NCBI RefSeq assembly: GCF_002368195.1
Contig: NZ_AP018178.1
Span: forward strand, 3,368,791-3,432,790
Length of the DNA: 64,000 nucleotides
Source of the DNA: Calothrix sp. NIES-2100
Lineage (GTDB): Bacteria > Cyanobacteriota > Cyanobacteriia > Cyanobacteriales > Nostocaceae
Reading direction: 5' to 3'
A program made the translations under genes and the position numbers. Numbering within the stretch: the stretch's first letter is position 1; each line of letters opens with the position of its first letter. The notes under the pieces were generated by a model. The model was not told the origin of the DNA and made no database searches. It saw nothing but the letters and a program-made list of their open reading frames with translations. Shown piece by piece: positions 53,596 to 62,628 of the stretch.

Positions 53596-53634
53596 TAATT
53601 TTGAGTTATTCCTGATTATTTGCCAAAAAAAATA

Positions 53635-54594
53635 TTACAGCCAAGGGCGAGTTACTTGTTCTAACTCGCCAATTTCATCATCGCTTAATTTCCAGCCCAA
53701 AGCGCCAGCATTTTGTTTAACTTGTTGCGCAGTTTTCACCCCAGCAATAGGAATGACGTTACCTTGAGCAATTAACCAATTTAAAGCAATTTGGGCAGGA
53801 GTGCGATCGTATTTTTCGCCAAATTTCTGTAACAAAGATATTACTGGTGTGATTTTTTGCAAGCCATCTTTACTAAATCTTGGGTCGATTTTTCTTGCAC
53901 CCGTTGGGGTTTCGCTACTATTAGCGGTGTATTTACCTGTGAGTAATCCCTGAGCTAAAGGACTATATGCCAAAATTGTTACACCCAAATCCCGAGCCGT
54001 AGACAGAATACCTTGACTTTCAATTTGGCGAGACAGCAAAGAGTAGCGTACCTGATTCACTGCTAAAGGTACTCCCCTAGCTGCCAAAATTTGATGGGCT
54101 TCTCGCATTTGGGCTGCTGAATAATTACTCACGCCTATAGCGCCAATTCTCCCCTTTTGCACTTCATCAGCGAGGGCGTTCATCAGTGTTTCGTGGCTTA
54201 AAAAGAAGGTAAAAGGCCAATGAACTTGATAAAGTTCAATTCGCTGTAATTGTAGGCGCTTGAGGCTGTCTGTTAACGCCTCAGCAACTGATTGTCCGGT
54301 AAATCGCCAAGGTAGCGGCCCAAATTTTGTGGCAATTTGCACAGGTTGCTGCGTTTCTTGCAAAAATTGCCCTAGAAGAGTTTCGCTAGTTCCCAGTCCG
54401 TAAACTTCCGCAGTATCAAAGAAAGTCACACCAGCCTCCAGGGCGGCGGTGAAGGCTTCTTTTAACTGTTCTGGACCGTAGCCATCGCCATAACTCCAAA
54501 ATAGCTTATCACCCCAAGCCCAAGTTCCTAAACAAAGCGGCGTAACAACTGGGCCATTTTTCCCTAAAGTGATGGTTTCCACGTTTGTCAACAT
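53635..54594 (-). CDS. Aldo/keto reductase
   Basis: A 319-residue NAD(P)H-dependent reductase of the AKR fold. The catalytic residues fit DTAEVYG (Asp, Tyr) and a Lys around residue 90 (IATKFGP); QVHWP supplies His. The family C-terminal motif is recognisable in IPIAGVKTAQQVKQNAGALGW. Substrate not inferable. Convergent with the geosmin operon but separated from it by a terminator and a mobile element. Confidence 0.88.
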   Translation of the reverse strand: MLTNVETITLGKNGPVVTPLCLGTWAWGDKLFWSYGDGYGPEQLKEAFTAALEAGVTFFDTAEVYGLGTSETLLGQFLQETQQPVQIATKFGPLPWRFTGQSVAEALTDSLKRLQLQRIELYQVHWPFTFFLSHETLMNALADEVQKGRIGAIGVSNYSAAQMREAHQILAARGVPLAVNQVRYSLLSRQIESQGILSTARDLGVTILAYSPLAQGLLTGKYTANSSETPTGARKIDPRFSKDGLQKITPVISLLQKFGEKYDRTPAQIALNWLIAQGNVIPIAGVKTAQQVKQNAGALGWKLSDDEIGELEQVTRPWL

Positions 54595-54659
54595 TATATT
54601 TATTGTTACATTTCTTTACTTTTTTAGTGTAGCGTTACACCCCAAGTGTGTAATCAATC

Positions 54660-54745
54660 GCAGGGGAGGGGAGGGAGACAAGGGAAGGGGGACAAGGGAG
54701 ACAAGGGAGACAAGGAGAAATAACAAATGACCAATGACCAATGAC
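54660..54745. repeat. AGACAAGGG / GACCAATGA repeat block
   Basis: GAGGGAGACAAGGGAAGGGG units followed by AATGACCAATGACC heptamers, between the aldo/keto reductase start and the transporter gene at 54832. Confidence 0.88.
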
Positions 54746-54831
54746 TAATGACAAATTTTAGAGAAATCTGGAATGTCAGGGTTTATCTTGAGTAAATGGG
54801 ACAATAAAATTCCAAATCGCATAAAGTAGCT

Positions 54832-56265
54832 ATGGCAAGCAGTGAAGCATTTGATTCCTCAAGTAACTCCCCATCTGTGCCCAGGGTCAATCTGCTGACC
54901 ATGTTTAGGCTAGGCTTGTTTCAAATGGGGTTGAGTATGATGTCTATCTTGACTCTGGGGGTACTCAACAGAGTCCTGATTAAGGAAATAGCAATTCCTG
55001 CAACGTTAGGTTCGTTAGTGCTGGCGCTACAAGCATTTGTTGCACCTTCGCGCATCTGGTTTGGTCAGATATCAGATGCTAAACCGATGTGGGGTTATCA
55101 TCGTACAGCTTATGTTTGGATAGGAGCAGCAATATTTGCGATCGCGGCCTTTTTATTTGTACAAGTAATGTGGCAGCTAGATTTTGCCGTCGAAAATGCA
55201 GGTACTTGGGTATGGACAACGCAAACTATTGGCTGGACTGCGCTTCTGTCTTTAGTATTTGCGATCTACGGTTTAGCCCTTTGTGCCAGTGGTACCGCTT
55301 TTGCTGCTTTGTTGGTGGATGTGTCGGAAGAAGACAACCGTTCTAAAGTCGTTGGTGTTGTCTGGTCGATGCTAATGGTAGGTATTATTGTTGGGGCGAT
55401 TATTAGCTCTAGCTTACTCAAGCAATTAACGCCAGGAGCCAATATAGAAACTTTGCAGGCAGCAGTCAATAGATTATTTATGATTGTGCCAGCTCTGGTA
55501 TTTGGGTTAGCGATCGCCGCAACATTAGGTGTAGAAAAAAAATATTCCCTATACACTAAGCGTTCTCAAGTAGTTAATCGCGAAGACAGCATCACCTTAT
55601 TTAAAGCATGGGAAATTCTCACAGCTAGTCCGCAAACAGGCTTGTTCTTCACATTTTTATTAGTTATGACTATCAGCTTGTTCATGCAAGATCCAATTGT
55701 GGAACTATATGCAGCTGATGTTTTTAACATGAAATACGATGAAAGCACCAGACTTAATGTTTTTTACGGCATAGGCATTTTAATAGCTTACGGTGTTGCT
55801 GGCTTTTTAGTTGTTCCACGCCTAGGTAAGCGCAGAACTGCAAAAATGGGCTGTATTTTAGTAGCATTCTCTGCTCTACTACTAGGAATATCAGGATTTT
55901 CAGCTAATCCAGCCTTTCTCAAATTAGGTCTAGTTTTGTTTGGTTTATCTACTGGTGTTTTAACCACAGCCGCAGTTAGCTTGATGCTAGATTTGACTGC
56001 TGCGGAAGCCGCAGGTACATTTATTGGTGCATGGGGACTAGCACAATCTATTTCTAGAGGTTTGGCATTTGTATTTGCTGGTGCTGTATTAGATACAGGA
56101 AAGAAGCTACTACCTAGCCTACAATTAGCCTATGGACTAGTATTTGTCTTAGAAGCTATAGGAATGTTGGTATCAATTTGGTTTCTCAATCGCGTAAATG
56201 TGACAGAATTCCAAACAACTACCAAACAAGCGATCGCTTCTGTTTTGGAAAGTGATTTAGATTAA
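54832..56265 (+). CDS. PucC/BCD-family major facilitator transporter
   Basis: A 477-residue membrane protein with about 12 helices, of the BCD (bacteriochlorophyll delivery, PucC/LhaA) family. Motif near the N terminus: LTMFRLGLFQMGLSMMSILTLGVLNRV; the long APSRIWFGQISDAKPMWGYHR loop after helix 2 is characteristic. Family members are thought to deliver pigments to light-harvesting complexes; the ligand in cyanobacteria is not settled. It lies upstream of an inositol-phosphatase-like gene, separated by repeats. Confidence 0.85.
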   Translation: MASSEAFDSSSNSPSVPRVNLLTMFRLGLFQMGLSMMSILTLGVLNRVLIKEIAIPATLGSLVLALQAFVAPSRIWFGQISDAKPMWGYHRTAYVWIGAAIFAIAAFLFVQVMWQLDFAVENAGTWVWTTQTIGWTALLSLVFAIYGLALCASGTAFAALLVDVSEEDNRSKVVGVVWSMLMVGIIVGAIISSSLLKQLTPGANIETLQAAVNRLFMIVPALVFGLAIAATLGVEKKYSLYTKRSQVVNREDSITLFKAWEILTASPQTGLFFTFLLVMTISLFMQDPIVELYAADVFNMKYDESTRLNVFYGIGILIAYGVAGFLVVPRLGKRRTAKMGCILVAFSALLLGISGFSANPAFLKLGLVLFGLSTGVLTTAAVSLMLDLTAAEAAGTFIGAWGLAQSISRGLAFVFAGAVLDTGKKLLPSLQLAYGLVFVLEAIGMLVSIWFLNRVNVTEFQTTTKQAIASVLESDLD

Positions 56266-56267
56266 AT

Positions 56268-56399
56268 GGGCATGGGGCATGGGGCATGGGGCATTGGGCA
56301 TTGGTCATTTGTCCTCCTTGTCTCCCTTGTCCCCCTTGTCCTCCTTGTCTCCCTTGTCCTCCTTGTCTCCCTCATCTACCTCATCTCCCTCATCCCTGA
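56268..56399. repeat. GGGCATGGGGC / CCTTGTCTCC repeat block
   Basis: GGGCATGGGGCATGGGG followed by about ten CTCCTTGTCTCCC and CTCATCTCCC units, ending three bases before the ATG at 56403. The next gene's ribosome binding site must lie in the repeat or be absent. Confidence 0.92.
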
Positions 56400-56402
56400 T
56401 AC

Positions 56403-57218
56403 ATGAACGATTTTTGGAATACAATTCTCGATTTTGCCCAAACTACCACCACTAGAGTGGGTAAGCAATTAATGCAAGATTTTGGGCGGGTGCAGGCTTC
56501 ACAAAAGGCTGATGGCACTTTGGTGACGCAATCTGATAAATGGGCAGATCAAACCCTGAGAGATGCGATCGCTTCTACTTTCCCTGGTTACGGTATTTTA
56601 AGTGAAGAGGCAGACCTAGTTTTTCCAGGTACAGAATGGTGCTGGGTAATTGACCCTTTGGATGGGACAACTAACTTTACAAGAGGCATTCCCATTTGGT
56701 CGATTTCCCTAGGCTTATTGTATCGGGGAATACCAATTTTTGGTTTTGTCTACGCGCCAACACTGAATCAAACTTTTCATGGTTTTTGGGAAGGTGCTTC
56801 TGGATTAGCAACACCGACTGGGGCGTTTCTTAACCACCACCCTATCCATACCAGTCCTGATGCTCCCAGCAATAATCACTTTTTTAATCTCTGTTCCCGC
56901 AGCACGGCAGCTATGCAACCAGGTTTTCCCTGTAAAATTCGCATGTTGGGTGTAGCTAGCTATAACTTCCTGACTGTAGCAAATGGTGCAACTTTGGGTG
57001 GGATTGAAGCCACGCCCAAAGTTTGGGATTTAGCAGGCGCTTGGGTAATTGTCAAAGCCGCTGGCGGTACTTGGTTATCCCTGAAATCAGAACCATTTCC
57101 GCTGTTAGCAGGGGAAGATTACAGCGATCGCTCTTTTCCCACTCTGGTTGTCAGCAATTCAGAATTGGTTCCAGTATTTACACCATTTTTGACTAATTTA
57201 AGCTTCTCCTCACTCTAA
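56403..57218 (+). CDS. Inositol-monophosphatase-family phosphatase
   Basis: A 271-residue Mg-dependent phosphatase. The metal-binding motifs are EEAD (about 72), IDPLDGTTNFTRG (about 87-99) and WDLAGAWVIVKAAGG (about 205-220). This fold includes inositol monophosphatase, CysQ-like and histidinol phosphatases; the substrate cannot be chosen from sequence. Plausible cyanobacterial roles are inositol phosphate or histidinol phosphate hydrolysis. Confidence 0.88.
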   Translation: MNDFWNTILDFAQTTTTRVGKQLMQDFGRVQASQKADGTLVTQSDKWADQTLRDAIASTFPGYGILSEEADLVFPGTEWCWVIDPLDGTTNFTRGIPIWSISLGLLYRGIPIFGFVYAPTLNQTFHGFWEGASGLATPTGAFLNHHPIHTSPDAPSNNHFFNLCSRSTAAMQPGFPCKIRMLGVASYNFLTVANGATLGGIEATPKVWDLAGAWVIVKAAGGTWLSLKSEPFPLLAGEDYSDRSFPTLVVSNSELVPVFTPFLTNLSFSSL

Positions 57219-57463
57219 AAAAGGCGGAACTCTCTCCCTTGAGAGAGGAAACGCTTGAGAGGGATCGCTACACTCGCTACGGACGATGTATATTTAATTT
57301 TGCATGACTACTTAAGTGAATATTTAGTGTGAAATTATACTTTATAATCCTTAATATATAAGGATTTCATTATATTTACAGTTGATGGAATTAGTTATAC
57401 CTAATTTATACTGTGTTGTCACTCCCATAATGTTGCGGTGGGACACTGAGTATAAAAAAAGCC

Positions 57464-58051
57464 ATGTTGTCTAATTTAGAATTGATGCGAGTTTTTGTTT
57501 ATAACTCTATCCAGAAACAAGAAGTTTTGCTGTCCAACGCTTTTTTGACGGCGCAAACAGTATATCAAAGTACCCAAGTAATAGCAAAAGTAGAAGGTGT
57601 CATTGCTAGTGCCGAATTAGCTTATACACCATCAATATTCGTAATTAGTGCAACTTCATCGTACTGGGAAGCGCTTAATGAAGTATTAGCTGAGTATAGC
57701 TATATTCTTACAGGTGAAATAGATCGTCGGGGTTTCTACGAGTATCGCTACTGCCAAGTACCTAACGGCTATAAGATGCACGGTACCAAATCGGTTTTTC
57801 TATGGCGAGCTTGGTGGAAATATCGTAAATATGCTTTACAAATAGGGATTCCTTTAGAACTACTGATCCGTACACGAGATGCATGGTATCCCATCAGAGA
57901 TTTAACTATTAGCGATGGACTTCTATATATTAAAACTTTAGGAAATGAGATAGCCGTACATGCAGATGACCTAGTGACTTGGTTAAGCAAAACTCAGCCC
58001 AATTCCTACAATATGACCCAGACTGCAATCCTTCAGAAAGATGCAAAGTGA
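57464..58051 (+). CDS. Conserved-looking protein of unknown function
   Basis: A 195-residue soluble protein. It has a helical N-terminal half (VFVYNSIQKQEVLLSN, VIASAELAYTPSIFVIS) and a middle rich in aromatic and basic residues (FLWRAWWKYRKYALQIG), which might bind nucleic acid or a membrane surface. The C-terminal part is beta-rich (YIKTLGNEIAVHADDLVTWLSK). Weak ribosome binding site. No related neighbour. Family not recognised. Confidence 0.6.
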   Translation: MLSNLELMRVFVYNSIQKQEVLLSNAFLTAQTVYQSTQVIAKVEGVIASAELAYTPSIFVISATSSYWEALNEVLAEYSYILTGEIDRRGFYEYRYCQVPNGYKMHGTKSVFLWRAWWKYRKYALQIGIPLELLIRTRDAWYPIRDLTISDGLLYIKTLGNEIAVHADDLVTWLSKTQPNSYNMTQTAILQKDAK

Positions 58052-58126
58052 TTTTATACTGAAATATGATTTTTTCCTAACCCCCAACCAGATCCCGTTG
58101 AGGTTGGAGTTTCTCGGAGGTTTTTG

Positions 58127-59083
58127 ATGAAAGGACTCTGGCTCGAAAACAACCAATTAAAATTACGCACTGACATTCCCACTCCAGAACCACCACCAGG
58201 AGAAGCCCTTGTACGTGTTTTGCGTGCAGGTATTTGTAATACGGACTTAGAACTGCTAAGAGGCTACTATCCCTACAGTGGTATTTTAGGACATGAGTTT
58301 GTTGGTGTTGTTGAACAAGGGCCAGAAAACCTACTTAACCAGCGGGTAGTGGGAGAAATTAACGCTGTTTGTGGGCATTGTCGATTTTGCCTGAGCAAAC
58401 AATCGACTCACTGTGAAAACCGCAGTGTATTAGGTATCGTTAATCGCCACGGAGCCTTTGCTGAATATCTCTGTTTGCCGATAGAGAACTTACACCACGT
58501 ACCTGATAATGTACCTACAGAAGTAGCAACCTTTACTGAACCATTAGCAGCAGCATTAGAAATTCAGCAACAGGTAGAGTTAGGTGCTAATCACCGAGTA
58601 CTGGTAGTGGGAGATGGTAAGCTGGGACAACTGGTAGCACAGACAATAGCCTTAACAGGTTGCGAACTTTTGGTAGTTGGTCGTCATCAAGAAAAACTTG
58701 GTAATCTAGAGGCAAGAGGGATTAAAACGGGTTTAGCCGCTGCTGTTACAGACAGATTTTTCGATATTTCAGTAGAGTGTACTGGTAATCCAGAAGGATT
58801 TGCGATCGCTCGTCGTGCTTTACGTCCTAGAGGTACATTGGTACTTAAAAGTACTTATGCTGGGAACCTCAGCTTAGATGCTTCGTCTTTGGTAGTAGAT
58901 GAAATCACGCTCATTGGTTCCCGTTGCGGCCCCTTTGCACCTGCACTTCAACTACTCGCCACAGAACAAGTTGACGTAGAACCATTAATTCATGCTTGCT
59001 ATCAACTCAGCGACGGGTTGACAGCTTTTAAACACGCTCAAAGTCGGGGGGTTTTAAAAGTTTTGTTGGAAATTAGTCAATAG
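58127..59083 (+). CDS. Zinc-dependent alcohol dehydrogenase (MDR superfamily)
   Basis: A 318-residue dehydrogenase starting at ATG 58127, six bases after a GGAGG (58116-58120); a TTG at 58124 is discounted. Catalytic-zinc ligands are in GICNTDLELLRG and GHEFVG. The structural-zinc cysteines are in AVCGHCRFCLSKQSTHC (C-x2-C-x2-C-x7-C). The Rossmann motif is VLVVGDGKLGQLVAQ, which has GDGKLG in place of the common GxGxxG. Substrate not known. Somewhat shorter than the usual about 340-350 residues. Confidence 0.88.
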   Translation: MKGLWLENNQLKLRTDIPTPEPPPGEALVRVLRAGICNTDLELLRGYYPYSGILGHEFVGVVEQGPENLLNQRVVGEINAVCGHCRFCLSKQSTHCENRSVLGIVNRHGAFAEYLCLPIENLHHVPDNVPTEVATFTEPLAAALEIQQQVELGANHRVLVVGDGKLGQLVAQTIALTGCELLVVGRHQEKLGNLEARGIKTGLAAAVTDRFFDISVECTGNPEGFAIARRALRPRGTLVLKSTYAGNLSLDASSLVVDEITLIGSRCGPFAPALQLLATEQVDVEPLIHACYQLSDGLTAFKHAQSRGVLKVLLEISQ

Positions 59084-59165
59084 TCAATGGTCAGTTGTCA
59101 GTTGTCAGTTGTTATTTCTCCCCTGTCTTCCTTGTCCTCCTTGTACCCTCTGCTTCCTCATCCTT

Positions 59166-59453
59166 TTAATAAAGCATGGGATTGGTTTTAGCGTGAAAAT
59201 CAGTACAATCGATAGCTTCTTCTGTATTGGCGCGGGACGGATGTACAGTACATTTTAGGCGGTAATCATCAGTGAAAAATTGGCAACCAGTACAAGGTAT
59301 TTGATGCATTTGCTTGGCTTTATTAACACTATCTCGCACTGTGGCCCATAGACTCCAAGCACCGAGAATGATTACAGACCAAGCGACAACAAAGCAAATA
59401 GGGATTAAGAAAAATTGAATCCCATGAATCAGATCAGAAATAAGTTTTAACAT
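59166..59453 (-). CDS. Small single-helix membrane protein with a Cys cluster
   Basis: A 95-residue protein: one N-terminal membrane helix (about 12-38), a short linker, and a cytoplasmic or lumenal part with four cysteines in the order CTGCQFF, LKCTVHP and DCTDFH, that is C-x2-C-x10-C-x14-C. This spacing could bind zinc or an Fe-S cluster. It resembles a conserved cyanobacterial family I cannot name. It lies upstream of repeats and next to chlG (same strand). Confidence 0.6.
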   Translation of the reverse strand: MLKLISDLIHGIQFFLIPICFVVAWSVIILGAWSLWATVRDSVNKAKQMHQIPCTGCQFFTDDYRLKCTVHPSRANTEEAIDCTDFHAKTNPMLY

Positions 59454-59645
59454 GGCAATTTCTCATATTCATGCCAATTTCAAAAAGAAGGCGACAGATG
59501 TATTCGTAGGGGTGGGGTCTCCCCACCCTTGACGAGTTGCCATCACACGCAATCATTAATTAAATCGGTATAATTAAAAATTGGGAATTAGAAGTAATTT
59601 TAACTCCTAACCCCAATTTGTAACTTCTAGCTGAGGAAATATAAC

Positions 59646-60689
59646 TCAAATTCCAGCATGACCCAGTGCTAAACCAGCCACAAGCATTCCTAATACGAGG
59701 AATGGTTGGGCGCTGGCTTGGTACTTCACATCATTCTTTAACGGGTCACGCAAGAAATACATATCCTGGAAGGTGATTTGGGGCAAGATTAACAGTACAA
59801 GAATTGCTGCATATAAATTTTCATGGATACTAACTAGATAAGCAGCAATTAATCCTTGAAATACATCAATCATCACTACGCATATCCAGGCCGCAGTAGT
59901 CACACCAAACATCACAGGTAGTGATTGTAATCCCAATTGGCGATCGCCTTCTACACTCTTGAAGTCATTGACAATGGCAATCCCCAATCCAGCTAAACTG
60001 TAAACTAGGGTGATCACCATAATTTTCCAGTTCAGTTCGCCAAACAAAGCGTGACCAGCCCACCAAGGTAATGCAATATAACTTGCTCCCAAGGCGTAAT
60101 TTCCTAACCAGCCGTTTTGCTTCAGCTTCAGCGGTGGTGCTGAATAGATGTAGGCAATAAAAGTACCAAAAATAGCCAGTACTGTCACATTGGGAAATTC
60201 ATGTCCAGCCCACAAATCCAGCACATAGGCTAAACCAATACCAGATAATAATAATACAACAATCTGAGTAATTACCTGGGGTACAGAAATTGCCCCAGAG
60301 GGAATAGGTCGGTAAGGTTCATTGATGGCATCAATTTCGCGATCATAGAAATCATTGATCGTTTGGGTGTAACCCGTCAGTAAAGGGCCGGAAAGCAACA
60401 TACAAGCAGCTGCTTTCAACACATTTTCCAGCGTCCAAGTGTAGTTACCAGAAGAAGCCGCACCGCAGACTACGCCCCAAATTAGGGGAATCCAGGTAAT
60501 GGGCTTCATCAGTTGCAACCGGATTTTCCAAATCGAGGTTTCGCCCGGTGCTGCGCCTTTCATCCCTAGTAGCTGCCGAGTTTTCGCACTGCGATCATCG
60601 GCAACTGCTGTGATTTCTTCGCTGGGATTAACTGCGTCTAATGCTTCCGCCGAATTGGAATTTGGGGTAATGGGAGTTAAATCAGACAT
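59646..60689 (-). CDS. chlG: Chlorophyll a synthase
   Basis: A 347-residue membrane prenyltransferase (UbiA superfamily) that attaches phytyl or geranylgeranyl diphosphate to chlorophyllide. The diphosphate-binding motif NDFYDREID is at residues 112-120, with a second acidic motif (NDFKSVEGD) later. About eight or nine hydrophobic helices. The N-terminal about 50 residues are polar and unstructured, as in cyanobacterial ChlG. Upstream DNA carries GGGCATGGGGTATGGGG repeats. Confidence 0.95.
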   Translation of the reverse strand: MSDLTPITPNSNSAEALDAVNPSEEITAVADDRSAKTRQLLGMKGAAPGETSIWKIRLQLMKPITWIPLIWGVVCGAASSGNYTWTLENVLKAAACMLLSGPLLTGYTQTINDFYDREIDAINEPYRPIPSGAISVPQVITQIVVLLLSGIGLAYVLDLWAGHEFPNVTVLAIFGTFIAYIYSAPPLKLKQNGWLGNYALGASYIALPWWAGHALFGELNWKIMVITLVYSLAGLGIAIVNDFKSVEGDRQLGLQSLPVMFGVTTAAWICVVMIDVFQGLIAAYLVSIHENLYAAILVLLILPQITFQDMYFLRDPLKNDVKYQASAQPFLVLGMLVAGLALGHAGI

Positions 60690-60702
60690 AAGATAAATTG
60701 GG

Positions 60703-60812
60703 CAAACAGGGCATGGGGCATGGGGTATGGGGCATGGGGTATGGGGTATGGGGCATTATTTCTTCCTTGTCCTCCTAGTCCCTAGCCCCTCCCTAATCCC
60801 TAGTCCCTAATA
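60703..60812. repeat. GGGCATGGGGTATGGGG repeat block
   Basis: Several GGCATGGGGTATGGGG units (60711-60756), then CCTTGTCCTCC and CCCTAGCCCCTCCC units to about 60810, between the Get3d-like gene stop and the chlG start. Confidence 0.9.
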
Positions 60813-60820
60813 TTTCTAAC

Positions 60821-61921
60821 TTAAAACGAAATGATCAAATAACTATTCTGAAACTTCGCCCCTGTGATGGGTTTACCACTCAGAGAGGGGGGGAGGTCAA
60901 TATTACGCCGTTGGTCACCGGCTTCCACTGTCACTTCTGGCCCATACTGGGTTAGCTTGACTTGCTTTTTATCAAATCCAGGCAGGAATAAGCGTACCTG
61001 ACGGTTGTGGGTATCTATTTCAATGGGTTTAGGGGCTTTTAGTGCTTGCTGTGCAAAGTCTGGTAGGGCATCCATGAGCGATCGCCATTCGCCAGTCGGC
61101 ACATCAGACACTACACTAATGGGTAAGGGGCTAAATTCCTCTGTGAGATTGTGGCTACCGTCGCTAGAAACAACGATAACGCCACCTACAGTGACACCGA
61201 TTTGCTGTGCGCTACCCCATAAATAACGGGTACTTGCTACCTCAATTGGTTCTGGTGTAGTTACCAAAAAGGCAGCAACGCGCTGGGGGTTAGCCACAGC
61301 AGCTTTACCCTTTTCGAGGAAATTATTAACTTGATTAGTAGGTTGAGCGAAGTTATCTGCTGTCCAATTAAAATTGAACAAAGTGCTAATCAGCGGTTGA
61401 ATCAAGGGCGATTCGGCAATTGTCTTTCCTAAATCAGAGTTGACAAATAATTGCTTAAAGCGCCGCACATACCAGCTTAAAGACTCTGGTAATCCCAACA
61501 TCCGCAAGGCGGAAGCATCACCTGTGCCATCGTAGACAATCACATCATATTTGCCGGAAGCATCATATTCACGGATTGCATTGAGAGCAAGGGCGTTATC
61601 CATCCCCGGCAATACTACCAACTCTTCACCATAAACTTCTTTAATGATTGGTGTGCGGAGGTATTGCGCCTCAAGTTTTTTGACTTCTTCCCATTGGCGT
61701 TGTAGGAGTACAGATGCTTTAAACTGTACTACTTGCAAATTAGGAGCAATTTCTTGGGGATCGGACGTTAGGGTAGTATCCAGCAAAATTGGTAATGCTG
61801 GTTCTGCAAGTCCTGCTAAAAGTACGCGCTTACCTTGGCTAGCCAATAATTTGGCAGCGGCGATCGCAATTTTGGTACGAGCAATGCCGCCTTTGCCCAA
61901 AAATGTCAATATTAGGGTCAT
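60821..61921 (-). CDS. Get3d-type ATPase with alpha-crystallin domain
   Basis: A 366-residue ArsA/Get3-family ATPase. The N-terminal P-loop reads GKGGIARTK (residues 9-17): the signature lysine of the deviant Walker A is kept, but the lysine before Thr is replaced by arginine. The C-terminal about 65 residues (LFLPGFDKKQVKLTQYGPEVTVEAG...) form an ArsA-HSP20 (alpha-crystallin) domain, the mark of Get3d, a form tied to photosynthetic organisms. Its client and localisation are not established; tail-anchored or membrane-protein handling is likely. The gene is between chlG and petP, suggesting a photosynthesis-related neighbourhood. Confidence 0.85.
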   Translation of the reverse strand: MTLILTFLGKGGIARTKIAIAAAKLLASQGKRVLLAGLAEPALPILLDTTLTSDPQEIAPNLQVVQFKASVLLQRQWEEVKKLEAQYLRTPIIKEVYGEELVVLPGMDNALALNAIREYDASGKYDVIVYDGTGDASALRMLGLPESLSWYVRRFKQLFVNSDLGKTIAESPLIQPLISTLFNFNWTADNFAQPTNQVNNFLEKGKAAVANPQRVAAFLVTTPEPIEVASTRYLWGSAQQIGVTVGGVIVVSSDGSHNLTEEFSPLPISVVSDVPTGEWRSLMDALPDFAQQALKAPKPIEIDTHNRQVRLFLPGFDKKQVKLTQYGPEVTVEAGDQRRNIDLPPSLSGKPITGAKFQNSYLIISF

Positions 61922-61993
61922 TACTTGATTTCCACTTTACCGCCGATGTTGTCAACTCCAACTTAGCACTCAGCAAATCCTCTCAACTTCCGC

Positions 61994-62188
61994 CTACTGT
62001 ACGAGTTTAAGTTCATCTTCAAAAAACCAAGTCGAGAAATTATCGTCAAATTGCACTACTACACCTACACCGCTACCATCGGTGACTTTGTAACCTAAAA
62101 CAGTGCCGACTTGTCCTAATCTTTTGACAACAGGGGGAGATACGCGATCGCGCAAACGAAAGACCTTAACCTTCTGTCCGATTTCCAT
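61994..62188 (-). CDS. petP: Cytochrome b6f-associated subunit PetP
   Basis: A 64-residue protein starting at ATG 62188 (MEIGQKVKVFRLRDRVS); an upstream ATG adds 4 residues that do not fit the family. Matches the DUF2862/PetP family: a small beta-barrel (SH3-like) peripheral subunit of the cytochrome b6f complex involved in electron-flow regulation. It lies 72 bases upstream of the Get3d-type gene on the same strand and may share its transcript. Confidence 0.88.
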   Translation of the reverse strand: MEIGQKVKVFRLRDRVSPPVVKRLGQVGTVLGYKVTDGSGVGVVVQFDDNFSTWFFEDELKLVQ

Positions 62189-62628
62189 GCCTAGATACAA
62201 TGCAATAAACCAAGTCTCAGTTTAGCTGAATCCGTGACTTTTCTGTCATAGATTCACGGCAATAGCCAGGGGATTGCGGAGATGAGGAGGCTGGGGGCAC
62301 AGGGGACTATTGACTCTTGACAAATGACTAATGACCGTTGACTAAAATAAAATCAACAGCCAATCAGGTATATACCCATGTTTGTCACAGATACCGTCAG
62401 TGGTCATTGGTCAGTGGTCAGTGGTAAAGAAAAACAACTGACGCGAAATCCCACTCCTTGAAGGGGTGGGATGAGCTTAAAGTATCATCCCTCAGTTAAT
62501 TATGAGACTATTTTCTAGTAATGTGATATTGCTATTAAAATGCAAAGGAACTTTCATAGCTAATTAGCTTCATGAATAGCACTGGGATGTGTAGGTAGTG
62601 AGCGAGGAAGCAAGAATTGCTAAGGAAA
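62189..62628. other. Intergenic stretch with heptamers and a hairpin
   Basis: About 440 bases. Left part: TGACTAA/TGACAAA heptamers (62305-62345) and TCAGTGG units (62400-62425). A near-perfect hairpin (62448-62472, ATCCCACTCCTT-GA...) lies to the right. No gene; the right end holds the promoter of the ABC permease. Confidence 0.55.
62448..62472. repeat. Hairpin ATCCCACTCCTT / AAGGGGTGGGAT
   Basis: ATCCCACTCCTT pairs with AAGGGGTGGGAT around a one-base loop (one T-G wobble). It is preceded by GACGCGAA and followed by GAGCTTAAAG. The style resembles the end hairpins of IS200/IS605-type elements, but no tnpA or tnpB remains. Confidence 0.65.
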
